64,000 bases of DNA from Solidesulfovibrio fructosivorans JJ] (lineage in GTDB: Bacteria > Desulfobacterota > Desulfovibrionia > Desulfovibrionales > Desulfovibrionaceae), in NCBI RefSeq assembly GCF_000179555.1, contig NZ_AECZ01000008.1, positions 94,657 through 158,656 of the forward strand, written 5' to 3'. The notes under the pieces are model-generated. The model saw only the letters and a program-made list of their open reading frames with translations. It did not search any database and had not been told where the DNA came from. Made by a program: the position numbers and the translations under genes. Each line of letters opens with the position of its first letter. The stretch's first letter is position 1. This document shows positions 27,374 through 36,420 of the stretch, one piece after another.

Positions 27374-27539
27374 GCGAGAGGGGGACCCTTTTTGAAAAAA
27401 GGGTCCCCCTCTCGCGCTCTCCCCTCCCAAAAACTTTTTAACGGTTACAGTTGTGGTTACGGTAAGGCTCTGTGCCCGTTGAGAGTCTTTGGGAAGGGGG
27501 TCCGGGGGGAACCCTTTCTGCAGAAAGGGTTCCCCCCGG
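27374..27539 (-). repeat. Family A modular hairpin repeat, copy 5 (complete)
   Basis: A 166-bp complete copy: right hairpin, CGGTTACAG, 19-nt core, CTGTGCCCG, and left hairpin with GGGAACCCTTTC/GAAAGGGTTCCC arms. It lies between the convergent hybrid kinase and Mor-like genes. Confidence 0.92.
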
Positions 27540-27550
27540 TCTTCCTCTTC

Positions 27551-27805
27551 TCAATGAACGCGCGCCACAATGCGGCGCAGATGCCGGTCGGACAGGCCGA
27601 ACTGGTCGCGCAGGGCGAAGAGGTCGGCCCCGGCCTGGTACATGCGCCGGATTTCGTTGTCGCGGCGTCTCTTGCGCGAACTCGTGCCGTTGGGGATATC
27701 CAGCCGGCACCCCCCCCATTCGGCGATGAGGGCGTCCAGGGCGGCCCGGGCCGCGGCTTGGCCCAGGCTTTCCGCGAGCTTTGCTTCCAGTTCGAATTCG
27801 CGCAT
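27551..27805 (-). CDS. Mor-like phage transcription activator
   Basis: An 84-residue protein matching the Mor/C activator family of Mu-like phages: ALIAEWGGCRLDIPNGTSSR, then DNEIRRMYQAG and a terminal helix-turn-helix ALRDQFGLSDRHLRRIV. Such proteins switch on middle or late phage promoters. The ATG at 27805 is preferred over the adjacent TTG. It is divergent from the S24 repressor, with two ATTCC/GGAAT palindromes between, which is the layout of a phage switch. Confidence 0.8.
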   Translation of the reverse strand: MREFELEAKLAESLGQAAARAALDALIAEWGGCRLDIPNGTSSRKRRRDNEIRRMYQAGADLFALRDQFGLSDRHLRRIVARVH

Positions 27806-27863
27806 CAAAACCGTCTCCGTGACAAGGTGGCATGGCCGGGCTTGTGCTGACGGAATCTACGAG

Positions 27864-27911
27864 TATTCCTAACTGGAATATTTGTCAAGAATAATATTCC
27901 AAAAAAGGAAT
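27864..27911. promoter_or_regulatory. Two ATTCC/GGAAT operators between the Mor-like and repressor genes
   Basis: TATTCCTAACTGGAATA (27864-27880) and ATTCC-AAAAAA-GGAAT (27896-27911) are inverted repeats with matching half-sites; a further ATTCC half-site follows at about 27915-27919. They lie in the divergent gap, so the S24 repressor probably binds here and controls both directions. Confidence 0.7.
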
Positions 27912-27946
27912 GGACATTCCCCCCCGGGCTAAGGCAAAAAACAAGG

Positions 27947-28783
27947 ATGATGCGCGTTATGCCCCCTGCCGCCCTCTCCGAATCCGGTTCGCCGCGTTCT
28001 GGAGAAGAACAGTGCTTCTGGAAGGCGCTGGTCGATCTGGCGGCCATGGAGAACGCCAACCAGGCGGGTCTGGCGGCCTTTGTCGGCGTCAGCCAGGGGT
28101 ATGTCAGCAAGATACTGTCGGGCAAGCAGATGCCAAAGCATGGGCTGCGCCGCCGGTTTGCCGCCTTTTTCGAGCTGTCCTACGAGGAGATGCTGGCCCT
28201 TGGCCGGGAGCGTTTGGAAAATCAGGCCTACTTGCCCGAGGGGGAAGGCTCGCGGCGCTACCATGTCCGCGAGCCCCAGTACGGCGGCGAGGCGACGGGC
28301 CGGCCCGCTTCGACCGGCGCGGACAATGCCGCGCTCAAATCCATGCTGCGCGACATCCGGGCCAGGGAGATGCACCAAGTCTATTATACCGAGGTGCCCC
28401 TGCGCGAGGCAACGGGCTCCATGGGCGGCGGCTCCACCGAAACGGGCGACCGGACGCTCACCTACCTGAGCTTTCGCACCGAATGGATACGCTCCAAGGG
28501 CAACCCGGAATACATGACCGTCATCCGGGCCTTCGGCGACAGCATGGACCCCACCATCACCGACGGCAGCGTGGTGCTCATCGACGAAGGCCGCCGGCAG
28601 TTCGTGAAAAACAAGGTCTATTACCTGCGCTACAACGGGCAGATGTACATCAAGCGACTGGTGGAGCGCGAGGGGCATCTGGCCATCGCTTCGGACAACG
28701 ACCCCAATGTGCTTCTGGTGTCCGATGCCGACGATTTCGAGATCATCGGCCGCTGCATTTGGACGGCCAAGGATCTGGATTGA
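27947..28783 (+). CDS. Phage-type repressor with HTH and S24 peptidase domain
   Basis: A CI/LexA-like repressor of 278 residues. The helix-turn-helix lies at about residues 28-60 (NQAGLAAFVGVSQGYVSKILSGKQMPKHGLR). The C-terminal S24 domain has the Ser active-site context FGDSMDPTITDGSVVLID and the Lys context VKNKVYYLRYNGQMYIKRL, so RecA-stimulated self-cleavage is plausible. Starts at 27947, 27950 and 27959 are all possible. The last fits best with the AAGGA at 27943. Operator-like palindromes flank both ends of the gene. Confidence 0.9.
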   Translation: MMRVMPPAALSESGSPRSGEEQCFWKALVDLAAMENANQAGLAAFVGVSQGYVSKILSGKQMPKHGLRRRFAAFFELSYEEMLALGRERLENQAYLPEGEGSRRYHVREPQYGGEATGRPASTGADNAALKSMLRDIRAREMHQVYYTEVPLREATGSMGGGSTETGDRTLTYLSFRTEWIRSKGNPEYMTVIRAFGDSMDPTITDGSVVLIDEGRRQFVKNKVYYLRYNGQMYIKRLVEREGHLAIASDNDPNVLLVSDADDFEIIGRCIWTAKDLD

Positions 28784-28794
28784 GCCGCAAGATG

Positions 28795-28837
28795 TTTCCT
28801 AAGGAATATTTGTGGCCGTCATATTCCAAAAAGGAAT
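28795..28837. promoter_or_regulatory. Two further ATTCC/GGAAT palindromes downstream of the repressor
   Basis: TTCCTAAGGAA (28795-28805) and ATTCC-AAAAA-GGAAT (28823-28837) match the half-sites upstream of the repressor. No intact gene follows on the plus strand before the convergent chemoreceptor, so they may mark the control region of a lost gene. Confidence 0.6.
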
Positions 28838-28851
28838 GCTTTTGACGACAG

Positions 28852-28890
28852 CCTCGCGACGGAGCGTCGTCGAAACGCTTCGTCGCGAGG
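28852..28890. terminator. Strong GC hairpin between the repressor and MCP genes
   Basis: CCTCGCGACG pairs with CGTCGCGAGG, and the stem continues with AGCGT/ACGCT around a 7-nt loop. No U-run follows on either strand, so the terminator role is inferred from its position between convergent genes. Confidence 0.55.
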
Positions 28891-28903
28891 CCCGGCGCGC
28901 GCG

Positions 28904-30958
28904 TTAGCAGTCCGAACCGACGCAATTATCCCTGAACGCGGACACCATTTCCTCCAGGGCGTCGACCTGCCTGGTCATGTTCTCCACCACGCTCGAGGAT
29001 TCCCGCATGCCCCGGGCGATATCCCCGGACAGGCGGCTGACGTCCTCCTCGGCCCGGCTGATCTGCTCGCTGGCCGCCGATTGTTCCTCGGCCGCCGTGG
29101 CGATGCCCTGCACTTGCTCCGAGGTCTCGTCGACCAGATCGACGATGGCGCGCAGCGCCGCCTCGGATTCCCCGGCCAGCTCCGTGGCGTTGGCCACGGC
29201 CGCTGTGGCCTCGTCGACCTTTTGCATGCTGTCCCGCGCCCCGGTCTGGATGGCGCCGATGGATGCCCCCACTTCCTTGGTGGCGACCATGGTCTTCTCG
29301 GCGAGCTTTCGCACCTCGTCGGCGACGACCGCGAAGCCCCGCCCGGCCTCGCCGGCTCTCGCCGCTTCGATGGCGGCGTTGAGGGCCAGCAGGTTGGTCT
29401 GGTCGGCGATGTCGGAAATGACGTTCATGATGGCGCCGATGGCCTGCGCCTTTTCCCCCAGCGCGTCCATGCCGGCTTTGACCTCGCGGGAGACGGCGTC
29501 GACGCGGCTTATGGCCTCCAAGGACTTTTCCACCACGTCGCGGCCTTCCAGGGCCTGGCTGCGGGCCGAGGCGGCCTTGGCCGCGGCCGCGCCCGCGTTC
29601 TTGGCCACCTCGAGCACGGTGGCGTTCATCTGCTCCATGGCCGTGGCGGTTTCCGCCGTGCGCCGCTCCTGCTCTCCCACCGAGGACACCACGGTGGCGA
29701 CTTCCTCGGCCAGCTGGGACGAACCCTCGGTCAGGGCCTGCATCACGCCCTGGAGTCGGTTGGCGGCTATAAGCAGCCCCTGGGTCTTGGCTTCTTCGGC
29801 CGCGGTCGTGGCCTTCCTGGCCTCTTCCAGGGCCTCGGCCGCGCGGGCTGCCTGGGCGATGGCCTCCTCGCCCTTGGCCTTGGCCTCGCCGAGGCTGGCC
29901 ATGATGCTTTCATTCATGGAACTCAGCGCGTCGCCAAGGGCTTGCAGCTCGTCGCGGCTGTGGATGTCCAACTGGTGATCGTGTTGGCCCCGGGCCACGG
30001 CGGCGGCGAAATCCACGCACCGGCGCAGGCCGCTGAGGACGAACACGCGCATAAGGATGATGATGGCGGCCAGGATGGCCAGGGTGACACCCAGGGCGAT
30101 GAGAATGTTTTGGCGCGTGGCCGCGCCGGTGATGGCTCTAAATTCGGCCAGCGGGGTTTCGACCGCGAACAGCCAGCCGGTCTTGGGCTCCTTGGTGACG
30201 GCGACCAGGTGGTCCCCGGCGGCGTCGTGATAGGCGAGCACGGCGGTCCGGGTCGTGGCCAGGATGCGCTTGCCCGCCTCGGTCGTGGCGAAGTCGGTCT
30301 TCATGAGCAGGGACTTGTCCGGATGGGCCAGGACCATGCCCTGCCCGTCGAGGATGAAGGCGTAGCCGGTCCGGCCGATCTTGGTGGCGGCAAGGTCGTT
30401 GGTCAGCGACTCGAGGTCCATGCCGCTATTGAGCACGCCCACGAGCTTGCCCGAGGCGTCGCGGATGGGCTGGGCCAGGACCACGGCCGCCTTGCCGGTG
30501 GTGCGGCTGACGATGGCCTTGGACACGACGTCGGCCTTGTCCTCTTGCGTCACCATACGGAAGTAGTCCCGGTCCGGCACCTTGATCTTGCCCACGCTTT
30601 TTTCGTTTGTCGAGGCGACCGAGGTTCCTTGCGGGTCGAAGATATTGGCGTAGTCGGCTCCGGTCATGCCGGCGACCATGGTGTCGAGCATGGCGTTGGC
30701 CGCCGCGGCGTCCTGGCCCTTGGCAGCGCTGATGAAAAGCGGCGTCTTGGCGAAGCTGGCCAGGATCTTGAGGTTGGAGGCCACGGTGCCGGTGATGTCC
30801 TTGGCCATGGACTGGCACAAGAGCGTCATGGACTGGCCCTCGACGTATTTCAGCGCGGAGTTTGTCGTATGGTCGTTTACCGCGACCAGGACCGCCATGC
30901 CGATGACGACGATGGCCAAAATAGGCGTGAAGAACTTGGTGCGAAGTGACAGGCGCAT
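28904..30958 (-). CDS. Methyl-accepting chemotaxis protein with Cache sensor
   Basis: A 684-residue chemoreceptor. The first transmembrane helix is at residues 9-28, and a periplasmic double-Cache sensor follows ([63 protein letters not shown]). The second helix lies near residue 310, then a HAMP region and the cytoplasmic signalling tip ([35 protein letters not shown]). It starts at ATG 30958 after AGGAGGG. Ligand unknown. It is convergent with the repressor gene. Confidence 0.94.
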   Translation of the reverse strand: MRLSLRTKFFTPILAIVVIGMAVLVAVNDHTTNSALKYVEGQSMTLLCQSMAKDITGTVASNLKILASFAKTPLFISAAKGQDAAAANAMLDTMVAGMTGADYANIFDPQGTSVASTNEKSVGKIKVPDRDYFRMVTQEDKADVVSKAIVSRTTGKAAVVLAQPIRDASGKLVGVLNSGMDLESLTNDLAATKIGRTGYAFILDGQGMVLAHPDKSLLMKTDFATTEAGKRILATTRTAVLAYHDAAGDHLVAVTKEPKTGWLFAVETPLAEFRAITGAATRQNILIALGVTLAILAAIIILMRVFVLSGLRRCVDFAAAVARGQHDHQLDIHSRDELQALGDALSSMNESIMASLGEAKAKGEEAIAQAARAAEALEEARKATTAAEEAKTQGLLIAANRLQGVMQALTEGSSQLAEEVATVVSSVGEQERRTAETATAMEQMNATVLEVAKNAGAAAAKAASARSQALEGRDVVEKSLEAISRVDAVSREVKAGMDALGEKAQAIGAIMNVISDIADQTNLLALNAAIEAARAGEAGRGFAVVADEVRKLAEKTMVATKEVGASIGAIQTGARDSMQKVDEATAAVANATELAGESEAALRAIVDLVDETSEQVQGIATAAEEQSAASEQISRAEEDVSRLSGDIARGMRESSSVVENMTRQVDALEEMVSAFRDNCVGSDC

Positions 30959-31640
30959 ACCGTTCCCTCCTGACGGGGTTGCGGAAATGGCCGCGGGAAC
31001 GCAACGGCGGGGGTTACACCATGCCACGAACCAGGTTTTGTGTCCATGAATCAGTATATGATAAAGATGTTACCGAAGCTCCCCGGCCTCCTTTCTGTTG
31101 TGTGCCCCGGGGTGGTCATGGCGTTATGGTTGTCGCCGCGTTTGGGCCGCCATGCCCTTGCCGCCGGTTCGTCGCGCATTGCAGGGTGAAAGGCTGGAAA
31201 AGCATTGCGACCGGAGTGGTTATGGCCATGTCGTGTTCCATTGCCAGTCATACATTATTGGCTGCTCCGGGATTGCGTATGCAGCTGACCGGTCTGCGCC
31301 CTTTCCCTGGACCATTTTCTGGTACAACCACGGTTTGCGCTTTGCGGCGTATTGTTTGGGGCGCGCTTGCCCGGCAAGATGCCCATCGCATCGCTCCACC
31401 GCCTGGAGGGCGTCAATGCGGCTCGGCTCGTCCGTTCGCCGCGTCGCGGGCGTGCATTGCGGTACGCGCCGCATCGACCCGCAAGCAGGCCCGGACGCCA
31501 CGGCTGCATTCCGCCAGCATTTTTTCAGGCGAATGCTTGCCTTTCCTCACTGCTCCTATTACTGTATCCATGAAATCCAAAAAAAATATACGCTATTACT
31601 CGCCTTTATCTCTTTAGATGCTATCGCGTCGCAATAAAAC
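30959..31640. other. Long intergenic region without a recognisable gene
   Basis: About 680 bp between the divergent MCP and TIR genes. Open frames here have no ribosome sites or family-like sequence. The right part becomes AT-rich (AAAAAAAATATACGC near 31580) toward the TIR gene. I see no transposase, tRNA or known riboswitch. It may hold both promoters and decayed sequence. Confidence 0.5.
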
Positions 31641-31652
31641 GGGGCGGCCCGC

Positions 31653-31677
31653 CCTGCGGGCAAAAGCCCGACGCAGG
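31653..31677 (+). promoter_or_regulatory. Hairpin covering the ribosome site of the TIR gene
   Basis: CCTGCG-GGC, an AAAA loop, GCC-CGA-CGCAGG: nine base pairs with a 3-nt bulge. The 3' arm includes the AGG of the only Shine-Dalgarno-like sequence (AGGAAC), 7-9 nt before the ATG at 31685. The structure could reduce translation unless opened. Confidence 0.5.
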
Positions 31678-31684
31678 AACGACC

Positions 31685-32971
31685 ATGGAAGAGCATAGGG
31701 AAGGTGGGGTTTTTATCAGTTATTGCCGGGAAAATACTGATATCGCGAGTATTCTTATTGAGTGCTTTGAGGAGCTTCGAGTCCCTTTCTGGATAGACAA
31801 GCGCAATATAGGAGGCGGCTTAGCGTGGGCGGACGAGATTTCTTCCGCTTTGAAGTATTGCGAAGTAATGGTTCTCCTTTACTCGTCCGAGTCGAATAAA
31901 TCGACTTATGTCCGTAATGAAGTGACGATAGCATTGGAAAAGGATAAAACTATTATCCCGATTCGCATTGAGGATATTTCGATCTCCGAAAATTGGGAAG
32001 TCCTTTTAAAGCATTGTCAATTTGCGGATGCATTTAAAAATCCAAGGGATGAGCTTCGAAAGATAGCGGAGCATGTTTATCATACGTTGCAGAGGATAAA
32101 AAATCAGCCGTACGATGATAAGTTGCTCCATAAATACAACAAGAAGTGGACGCGAAAGAGCAAAGTTCTCCTTGCCGCCGCGACAATGGCCACCGTGGCC
32201 ATTGTGACTATTCCTGTTCTCACGCTCCATTTCAATGTCGCGACCCTGACCACGAGCGAGGCCACGGTACCGACGCCAAATGTCGGGACACAGGCCGCCG
32301 CGACGCCCACAGCCTCCATCCCCATTGCGGCGAAAGCTCCCGCGCCTGTCCGGGAAGCCGCTGTGGCCGCGCCCGCAACGCCTCCGGCCGTGCGGGAAGC
32401 CAAAAAACCGGAAGTCACGGTTGCCGCGCCAGGGCGGCAGTACGCCGCCCTCACGCCGCCGCCCACGACGCAACCGGCCCAGACCCGATTGCGCGGCGAT
32501 TTCGACGTCAATGCCCGCATCATGCGATTTTTGACGAACTATCTGAGCAACTACAACCATGGGAGCGTCGCGGACGTCATGGGCGCCTATGCGCCCCGAG
32601 TCGACTTCTTTGGTACGCCAAACAAGAGCAAGAGCAGCCTGTATAAAGACATGGCGGCGTATTTTGACCGCTGGCAAAAAAGAAGAAGCAGGCTGCACGA
32701 TGATGTGCGCATCGTGAACACTGACGATCCGACCGTGAAGCGGGTGACGTTTTCCTATGATTTTTACCGGGAGCGCGGTGAAAAGGAAAAACAGAGCATC
32801 CAGACCAGGGGCTACTATAAAAGCCCAAAGGACAACAGATGGTGCTCTTCCGGCCTTGCCAATGATACGCTGACATTGAGGATTCTGAATAATTCCATAC
32901 AAATCATCGGCGAAACGCAGAACGCCGTCACACTCGACAAGCCGAAAAACACCTGCAACGTCATTCCGTAA
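31685..32971 (+). CDS. Membrane-anchored TIR protein with extracytoplasmic NTF2-like domain
   Basis: A 428-residue protein with three parts. Residues 7-135 are a TIR domain: VFISYCRENTDIA, VPFWIDKRNIGGGLAWADEI, then LLYSSESNKSTYVRNEVTIAL, with Glu79 at the position of the catalytic NADase glutamate. One transmembrane helix spans about residues 160-182. After an Ala/Pro-rich linker (185-275), residues 275-420 form an NTF2/SnoaL-like domain (RIMRFLTNYLSNYNHGSVADVMGAYAPRVDFFG). The 5' half is clearly AT-richer than the 3' half, suggesting fusion or transfer. TIR domains can signal by cleaving NAD; activity here is inferred. It has no operon partner. Confidence 0.85.
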   Translation: MEEHREGGVFISYCRENTDIASILIECFEELRVPFWIDKRNIGGGLAWADEISSALKYCEVMVLLYSSESNKSTYVRNEVTIALEKDKTIIPIRIEDISISENWEVLLKHCQFADAFKNPRDELRKIAEHVYHTLQRIKNQPYDDKLLHKYNKKWTRKSKVLLAAATMATVAIVTIPVLTLHFNVATLTTSEATVPTPNVGTQAAATPTASIPIAAKAPAPVREAAVAAPATPPAVREAKKPEVTVAAPGRQYAALTPPPTTQPAQTRLRGDFDVNARIMRFLTNYLSNYNHGSVADVMGAYAPRVDFFGTPNKSKSSLYKDMAAYFDRWQKRRSRLHDDVRIVNTDDPTVKRVTFSYDFYRERGEKEKQSIQTRGYYKSPKDNRWCSSGLANDTLTLRILNNSIQIIGETQNAVTLDKPKNTCNVIP

Positions 32972-33149
32972 TGTGGCGACGGGCATGATCGTCGCTTTTT
33001 CGATCGGCCGCGCCATGTCCGCCCGGGCCGAAAACGCCGCGCCCGCCGCTGCCCCGTTGCCTCGGCCTTCGCGTGTGGCCCGCCTTTTTTCCGGCCTCCC
33101 CGCCGTCGCCCATCTCGACGCCGGCCGGCCTTGATGCTACTTGCTTGCC

Positions 33150-34832
33150 ATGCTTTGCGGCATCGACGTCGGCGGCACCCATACGGACGCGGTCCTGATC
33201 GGGCCGGAAGGCATCGTGGCCTGCGCCAAGCTGCGCACAAACCACGACGACCTGCTGGCTTCCGTGCACGAGGCCCTGTCCGGCATCGTGGCCGTGTCCG
33301 GGCCGAGGACCATCACCCGGCTCAATCTCTCCACCACCCTTTCCACCAACGCCATTGTCGAAGGCACGGCCGATCCGGTGGGCATGCTGGTTTCCGGCGG
33401 CCCGGGCATCGATCCCGAGGCCTACCGCCTGGGCGGGCATTATTACGTCCTGCCCGGGGCCATCGACCACCGGGGCCGGGAAACCGCCCCCCTCGACATG
33501 GCCGCCGTCGACGCCGCCGTGGCCGCCTGCCGCGCCGTCGGGCTGACCGTCCACGCCGCGGTGACCAAGTTTTCCACCCGCCACCCCGAACAGGAACTGG
33601 CGCTTCGCGACCGGCTTGCCGGCGCGTCCGATTTCGTGTCCCTGGGCCATTCCTTTTCCGGTCGGCTGGGCTTTGGCCGGCGCATCGCCACCGCCTATTG
33701 CAACAGCGCCGTGTGGCGTCTCTACAACCGCTTTTGCGACGCTGTGGAGCAGTCCGTCGCCGAACTCGGCCTGTCCCCGGACATCATCAACGTGCTCAAG
33801 GCCGACGGCGGCACCATGCCGCTCGGCGTCTCGCGCGCCCTGCCCGTCCAGTCCATCCTGTCCGGCCCGGCCGCCTCGGTCATGGGGATCATCGCCGTGT
33901 GCGACATCGCCGAGGATTCGGTGATCCTCGACATCGGCGGCACCACCACCGACATCGCGGTCTTCGCCGCCGGCGCGCCCCTGGTCGAAAACGAGGGCAT
34001 CGCCATCGCCGGCCGGCCGACCCTGGTCCGGGCCCTTCGTACCCGGTCCATCGGCGTGGGCGGCGACTCGGCCATCACCGTCGACCGCGAGGCCGTGCGC
34101 GTCGGCCCAAGGCGACTGGGGCCGCCCATGGCCCTGGGCGGTCCGGTTCCGACTCTGGTCGATGCGCTCAACATCCAAAACGTCATCGCCCTGGGCGATC
34201 CCCGCGCCTCCTTCCGGGGGCTGGCCGCCGCCGGCGAAGCCATCGGCATGGAGCCCGACGAGGTGGCCGATGCCGCGATCATAAGCGCCGTCAACCACAT
34301 CCGTTCCGAAGTGGCGGCCTTTGTGCGCGAGATAAATGACCGCCCGGTCTACACCATCTTCGAACTGCTCGAAGGCCGGCGCGTGGCCCCGAGCCGCGTC
34401 TACGTCATGGGCGGCCCGGCCCTGGCCCTGTCCGGCCTGCTCCAGGACGCCTTTTCCGAGGAAGTGGTGGTGCCCGAGAGCTTCGCCGTGGCCAACGCCA
34501 TCGGCGCGGCCCTGGCCCGGCCGACTTTTTCCGTGGAGCTTTTCGCCGATACCGCCGCCGGACGCTTGACCATCCCCTCGCTTGGGCTTTCCCGCACTGT
34601 GGCCGACAACTACAGCCCGGCCGCGGCCGAGGGCGAGGCCGCCTCGAAACTGCGCGAATACCTGGAGAGCCTCGGCGCGGATCTCACCGAAACGCCGGTG
34701 GAGACGGTCGAGTTGTCCTCCTTCCCCATGGTCGAAGGGCAAACCCAGGTCGGGCACAACATCCGGGTGGCCTGCCAGGTGCGGCCGGGCGTGCTGGCCG
34801 CGTACAAAAAGGCGGTGTCCCAGTCATGCTGA
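33150..34832 (+). CDS. Hydantoinase/oxoprolinase-family protein
   Basis: An ASKHA-fold ATP-dependent amidohydrolase-like protein of 560 residues. The N-terminal domain has CGIDVGGTHTDAVLIGPEG, the core has SGPAASVMGI and LDIGGTTTDIAVF (phosphate-binding loops), and the C-terminal part has VYVMGGPALALSGLL. It is shorter than typical HyuA subunits, and no HyuB-like gene is present. The ATG at 33150 is preferred over a TTG 9 bp earlier. It is translationally coupled to the HDAC-family gene through overlapping ATGCTGA, so the two probably act on related amides. Substrate unknown. Confidence 0.87.
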   Translation: MLCGIDVGGTHTDAVLIGPEGIVACAKLRTNHDDLLASVHEALSGIVAVSGPRTITRLNLSTTLSTNAIVEGTADPVGMLVSGGPGIDPEAYRLGGHYYVLPGAIDHRGRETAPLDMAAVDAAVAACRAVGLTVHAAVTKFSTRHPEQELALRDRLAGASDFVSLGHSFSGRLGFGRRIATAYCNSAVWRLYNRFCDAVEQSVAELGLSPDIINVLKADGGTMPLGVSRALPVQSILSGPAASVMGIIAVCDIAEDSVILDIGGTTTDIAVFAAGAPLVENEGIAIAGRPTLVRALRTRSIGVGGDSAITVDREAVRVGPRRLGPPMALGGPVPTLVDALNIQNVIALGDPRASFRGLAAAGEAIGMEPDEVADAAIISAVNHIRSEVAAFVREINDRPVYTIFELLEGRRVAPSRVYVMGGPALALSGLLQDAFSEEVVVPESFAVANAIGAALARPTFSVELFADTAAGRLTIPSLGLSRTVADNYSPAAAEGEAASKLREYLESLGADLTETPVETVELSSFPMVEGQTQVGHNIRVACQVRPGVLAAYKKAVSQSC

Positions 34833-36139
34833 AGGCCAAAAACACGCTCGGCATCGTCTTTTTCCCGGCCTTCGACTGGGCTATCTCCCCCACCCATCCC
34901 GAACGCCAGGAACGCCTGCTCTACACCCAGGACCAGCTGCGCGAGGAAGGCGTTTTCGACATCCCCGGCATCACCGAACTCAAGCCCGACCTGGCCACGG
35001 CCGCCGATGTCGCCCGCACCCACTTCTGTTTTCCCGACGTCGCTTCCGTGACCACCCACTCGCACATGATCTCCGCCGGCGGTGCCATGCGCGCCGCCCG
35101 CACCGTTCTCGACAAGGAGGCCAAAAAAGCCTTCGCTCTGGTGCGCCCCCCCGGCCACCACGCCATGAAGGTGGTCCATGGCGCGCGCGGCTTTTGCAAC
35201 ATCAACATCGAAGCCGTCATGGTCGAATGGCTGCGTGAACATTACGGCCCCCTGCGCGTGGCCATTGTGGATACCGACTGCCACCACGGCGACGGCACCC
35301 AGGACGTCTACTGGAACGACCCGGATACCCTCTTCATCTCCCTGCACCAGGACGGCCGCACCCTCTACCCCGGCACCGGCTACCCCTATGAAATGGGCGG
35401 CCCCGGGGCGCTCGGCAAAACCGTCAACATCCCGCTTCCCCCCGGCACCTCGGACGAAGGCTTCCTCTTTGCCGTGCGCGAAGTGGTCCTGCCTCTTTTG
35501 GCCGATTTCAAGCCCGACCTGGTCATCAACTCCGCCGGCCAGGACAACCACTTCTCCGACCCCATCACCGACATGGCCTTCTCCGCTCAAGGCTATGCCA
35601 AGCTCACCGAACTCCTCGGCGCGGACATCGCCGTGCTTGAAGGCGGCTACGCCATCCAGGGCGCGCTGCCCTACGTCAACCTCGGCATCGTGCTGTCCAT
35701 GGCCGGCCTCGACTACTCCCACGTGCGCGAACCGAACTTCGACCCCGAAGCCATCCGCCAACCGGCCAAGGTCACGGGCTATATCGAAGAAGTCTGCCGC
35801 GACATCCTCGCCCTGACCCGCAACCCCAAGCCCCCCAAAGGCGAAACCGTCAACGGGTGGTTCTCGCGCCGCAAGACGCTGTATTACGATACGGACGCCA
35901 TAACGGAATACCAAACCGAATCCGTGCGGCTGTGCGACCATTGCCGGGGCGTGGTCAAATACGAGACCGAATCCACCCGCAACCCGCTGTGCCTGGGCGT
36001 CGAAGCGCCCATCGGCGCCTGCGGGAAATGCGTGGAAGAAGCCTACCGCATCTACGAGGCCGGCCAGATCAAAGGCGAATACCGCCACCTGCAACTTATC
36101 GACCGCGTCCACAAGCACTACGCCAGTTACACGGGCTAA
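34826..36139 (+). CDS. Histone-deacetylase-family amidohydrolase with Cys-rich tail
   Basis: A zinc amidohydrolase of the HDAC/acetylpolyamine type, 437 residues. Catalytic features are RPPGHHAM (His111, His112), DTDCHHGDGTQ (Asp151 and His153 as zinc ligands), SAGQDNHFSDP (Asp240) and LEGGY. After the catalytic domain (to about residue 320), an extra 110 residues carry CDHC, CLGVEAPIGAC and GKC cysteines, a likely zinc or Fe-S site absent from standard HDACs. It probably removes acyl groups from small amides rather than histones. It overlaps the hydantoinase gene by 7 bp. Confidence 0.88.
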   Translation: MLKAKNTLGIVFFPAFDWAISPTHPERQERLLYTQDQLREEGVFDIPGITELKPDLATAADVARTHFCFPDVASVTTHSHMISAGGAMRAARTVLDKEAKKAFALVRPPGHHAMKVVHGARGFCNINIEAVMVEWLREHYGPLRVAIVDTDCHHGDGTQDVYWNDPDTLFISLHQDGRTLYPGTGYPYEMGGPGALGKTVNIPLPPGTSDEGFLFAVREVVLPLLADFKPDLVINSAGQDNHFSDPITDMAFSAQGYAKLTELLGADIAVLEGGYAIQGALPYVNLGIVLSMAGLDYSHVREPNFDPEAIRQPAKVTGYIEEVCRDILALTRNPKPPKGETVNGWFSRRKTLYYDTDAITEYQTESVRLCDHCRGVVKYETESTRNPLCLGVEAPIGACGKCVEEAYRIYEAGQIKGEYRHLQLIDRVHKHYASYTG

Positions 36140-36152
36140 CCGGGCGGATGAA

Positions 36153-36238
36153 GCGGGGGCTCTGCCCCCGAGCCCCCGGCAGAGGCTCCGCCTCTGCACT
36201 CCGCCGGGAGGCCACGGGCCCCCCGGACCCCCCGTCCG
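36153..36238. repeat. Family B GC-hairpin cluster, part 1
   Basis: Consecutive palindromes GCGGGGGCTCTGCCCCCG and GCAGAGGCTCCGCCTCTGC, then CCGGGAGG/CCCCCCGGACCCCCC sequence. It lies immediately after the HDAC-family stop codon. This is the GGGGCTCCGCCCC type of modular hairpin repeat common in GC-rich proteobacteria. Confidence 0.75.
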
Positions 36239-36296
36239 GTGTGCTTTGGCTGGGCGGGGATGGGTTGACTGGCGAGAGGTCAGATCGCTGGAAGAT

Positions 36297-36393
36297 GGGG
36301 GCGGAATTTGTCGGGACGGTGCATGTCGCTTCGCGACAAGCTCGTCCCAGGCAAATTCCGCCCCCACCACGCCGGTCGCCCCTTTGGGGCGAC
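36297..36393. repeat. Two nested or tandem hairpins in the 36140-36676 noncoding region
   Basis: GGGGGCGGAATTTG (36297-36310) pairs with CAAATTCCGCCCCC (36352-36365). Inside, GGGACG pairs with CGTCCC and TGTCGC with GCGACA, giving a 69-nt compound hairpin. A second perfect 8-bp hairpin, GTCGCCCC-TTT-GGGGCGAC, follows at 36375-36393. No promoter was identified; a structured RNA or DNA element is possible. Confidence 0.65.
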
Positions 36394-36420
36394 ATTTCAG
36401 AAAAAGTGATTGTTGTTTAA

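Noticed and set aside
30946..31637. Two plus-strand frames of 223 and 179 residues in the gap before the TIR gene
   Set aside because: No ribosome sites, mixed composition, and no family resemblance. They overlap each other in different frames.
31640..31684. Cyclic-di-GMP or other known riboswitch upstream of the TIR gene
   Set aside because: The expected conserved loop sequences are absent; only a simple bulged hairpin is seen.
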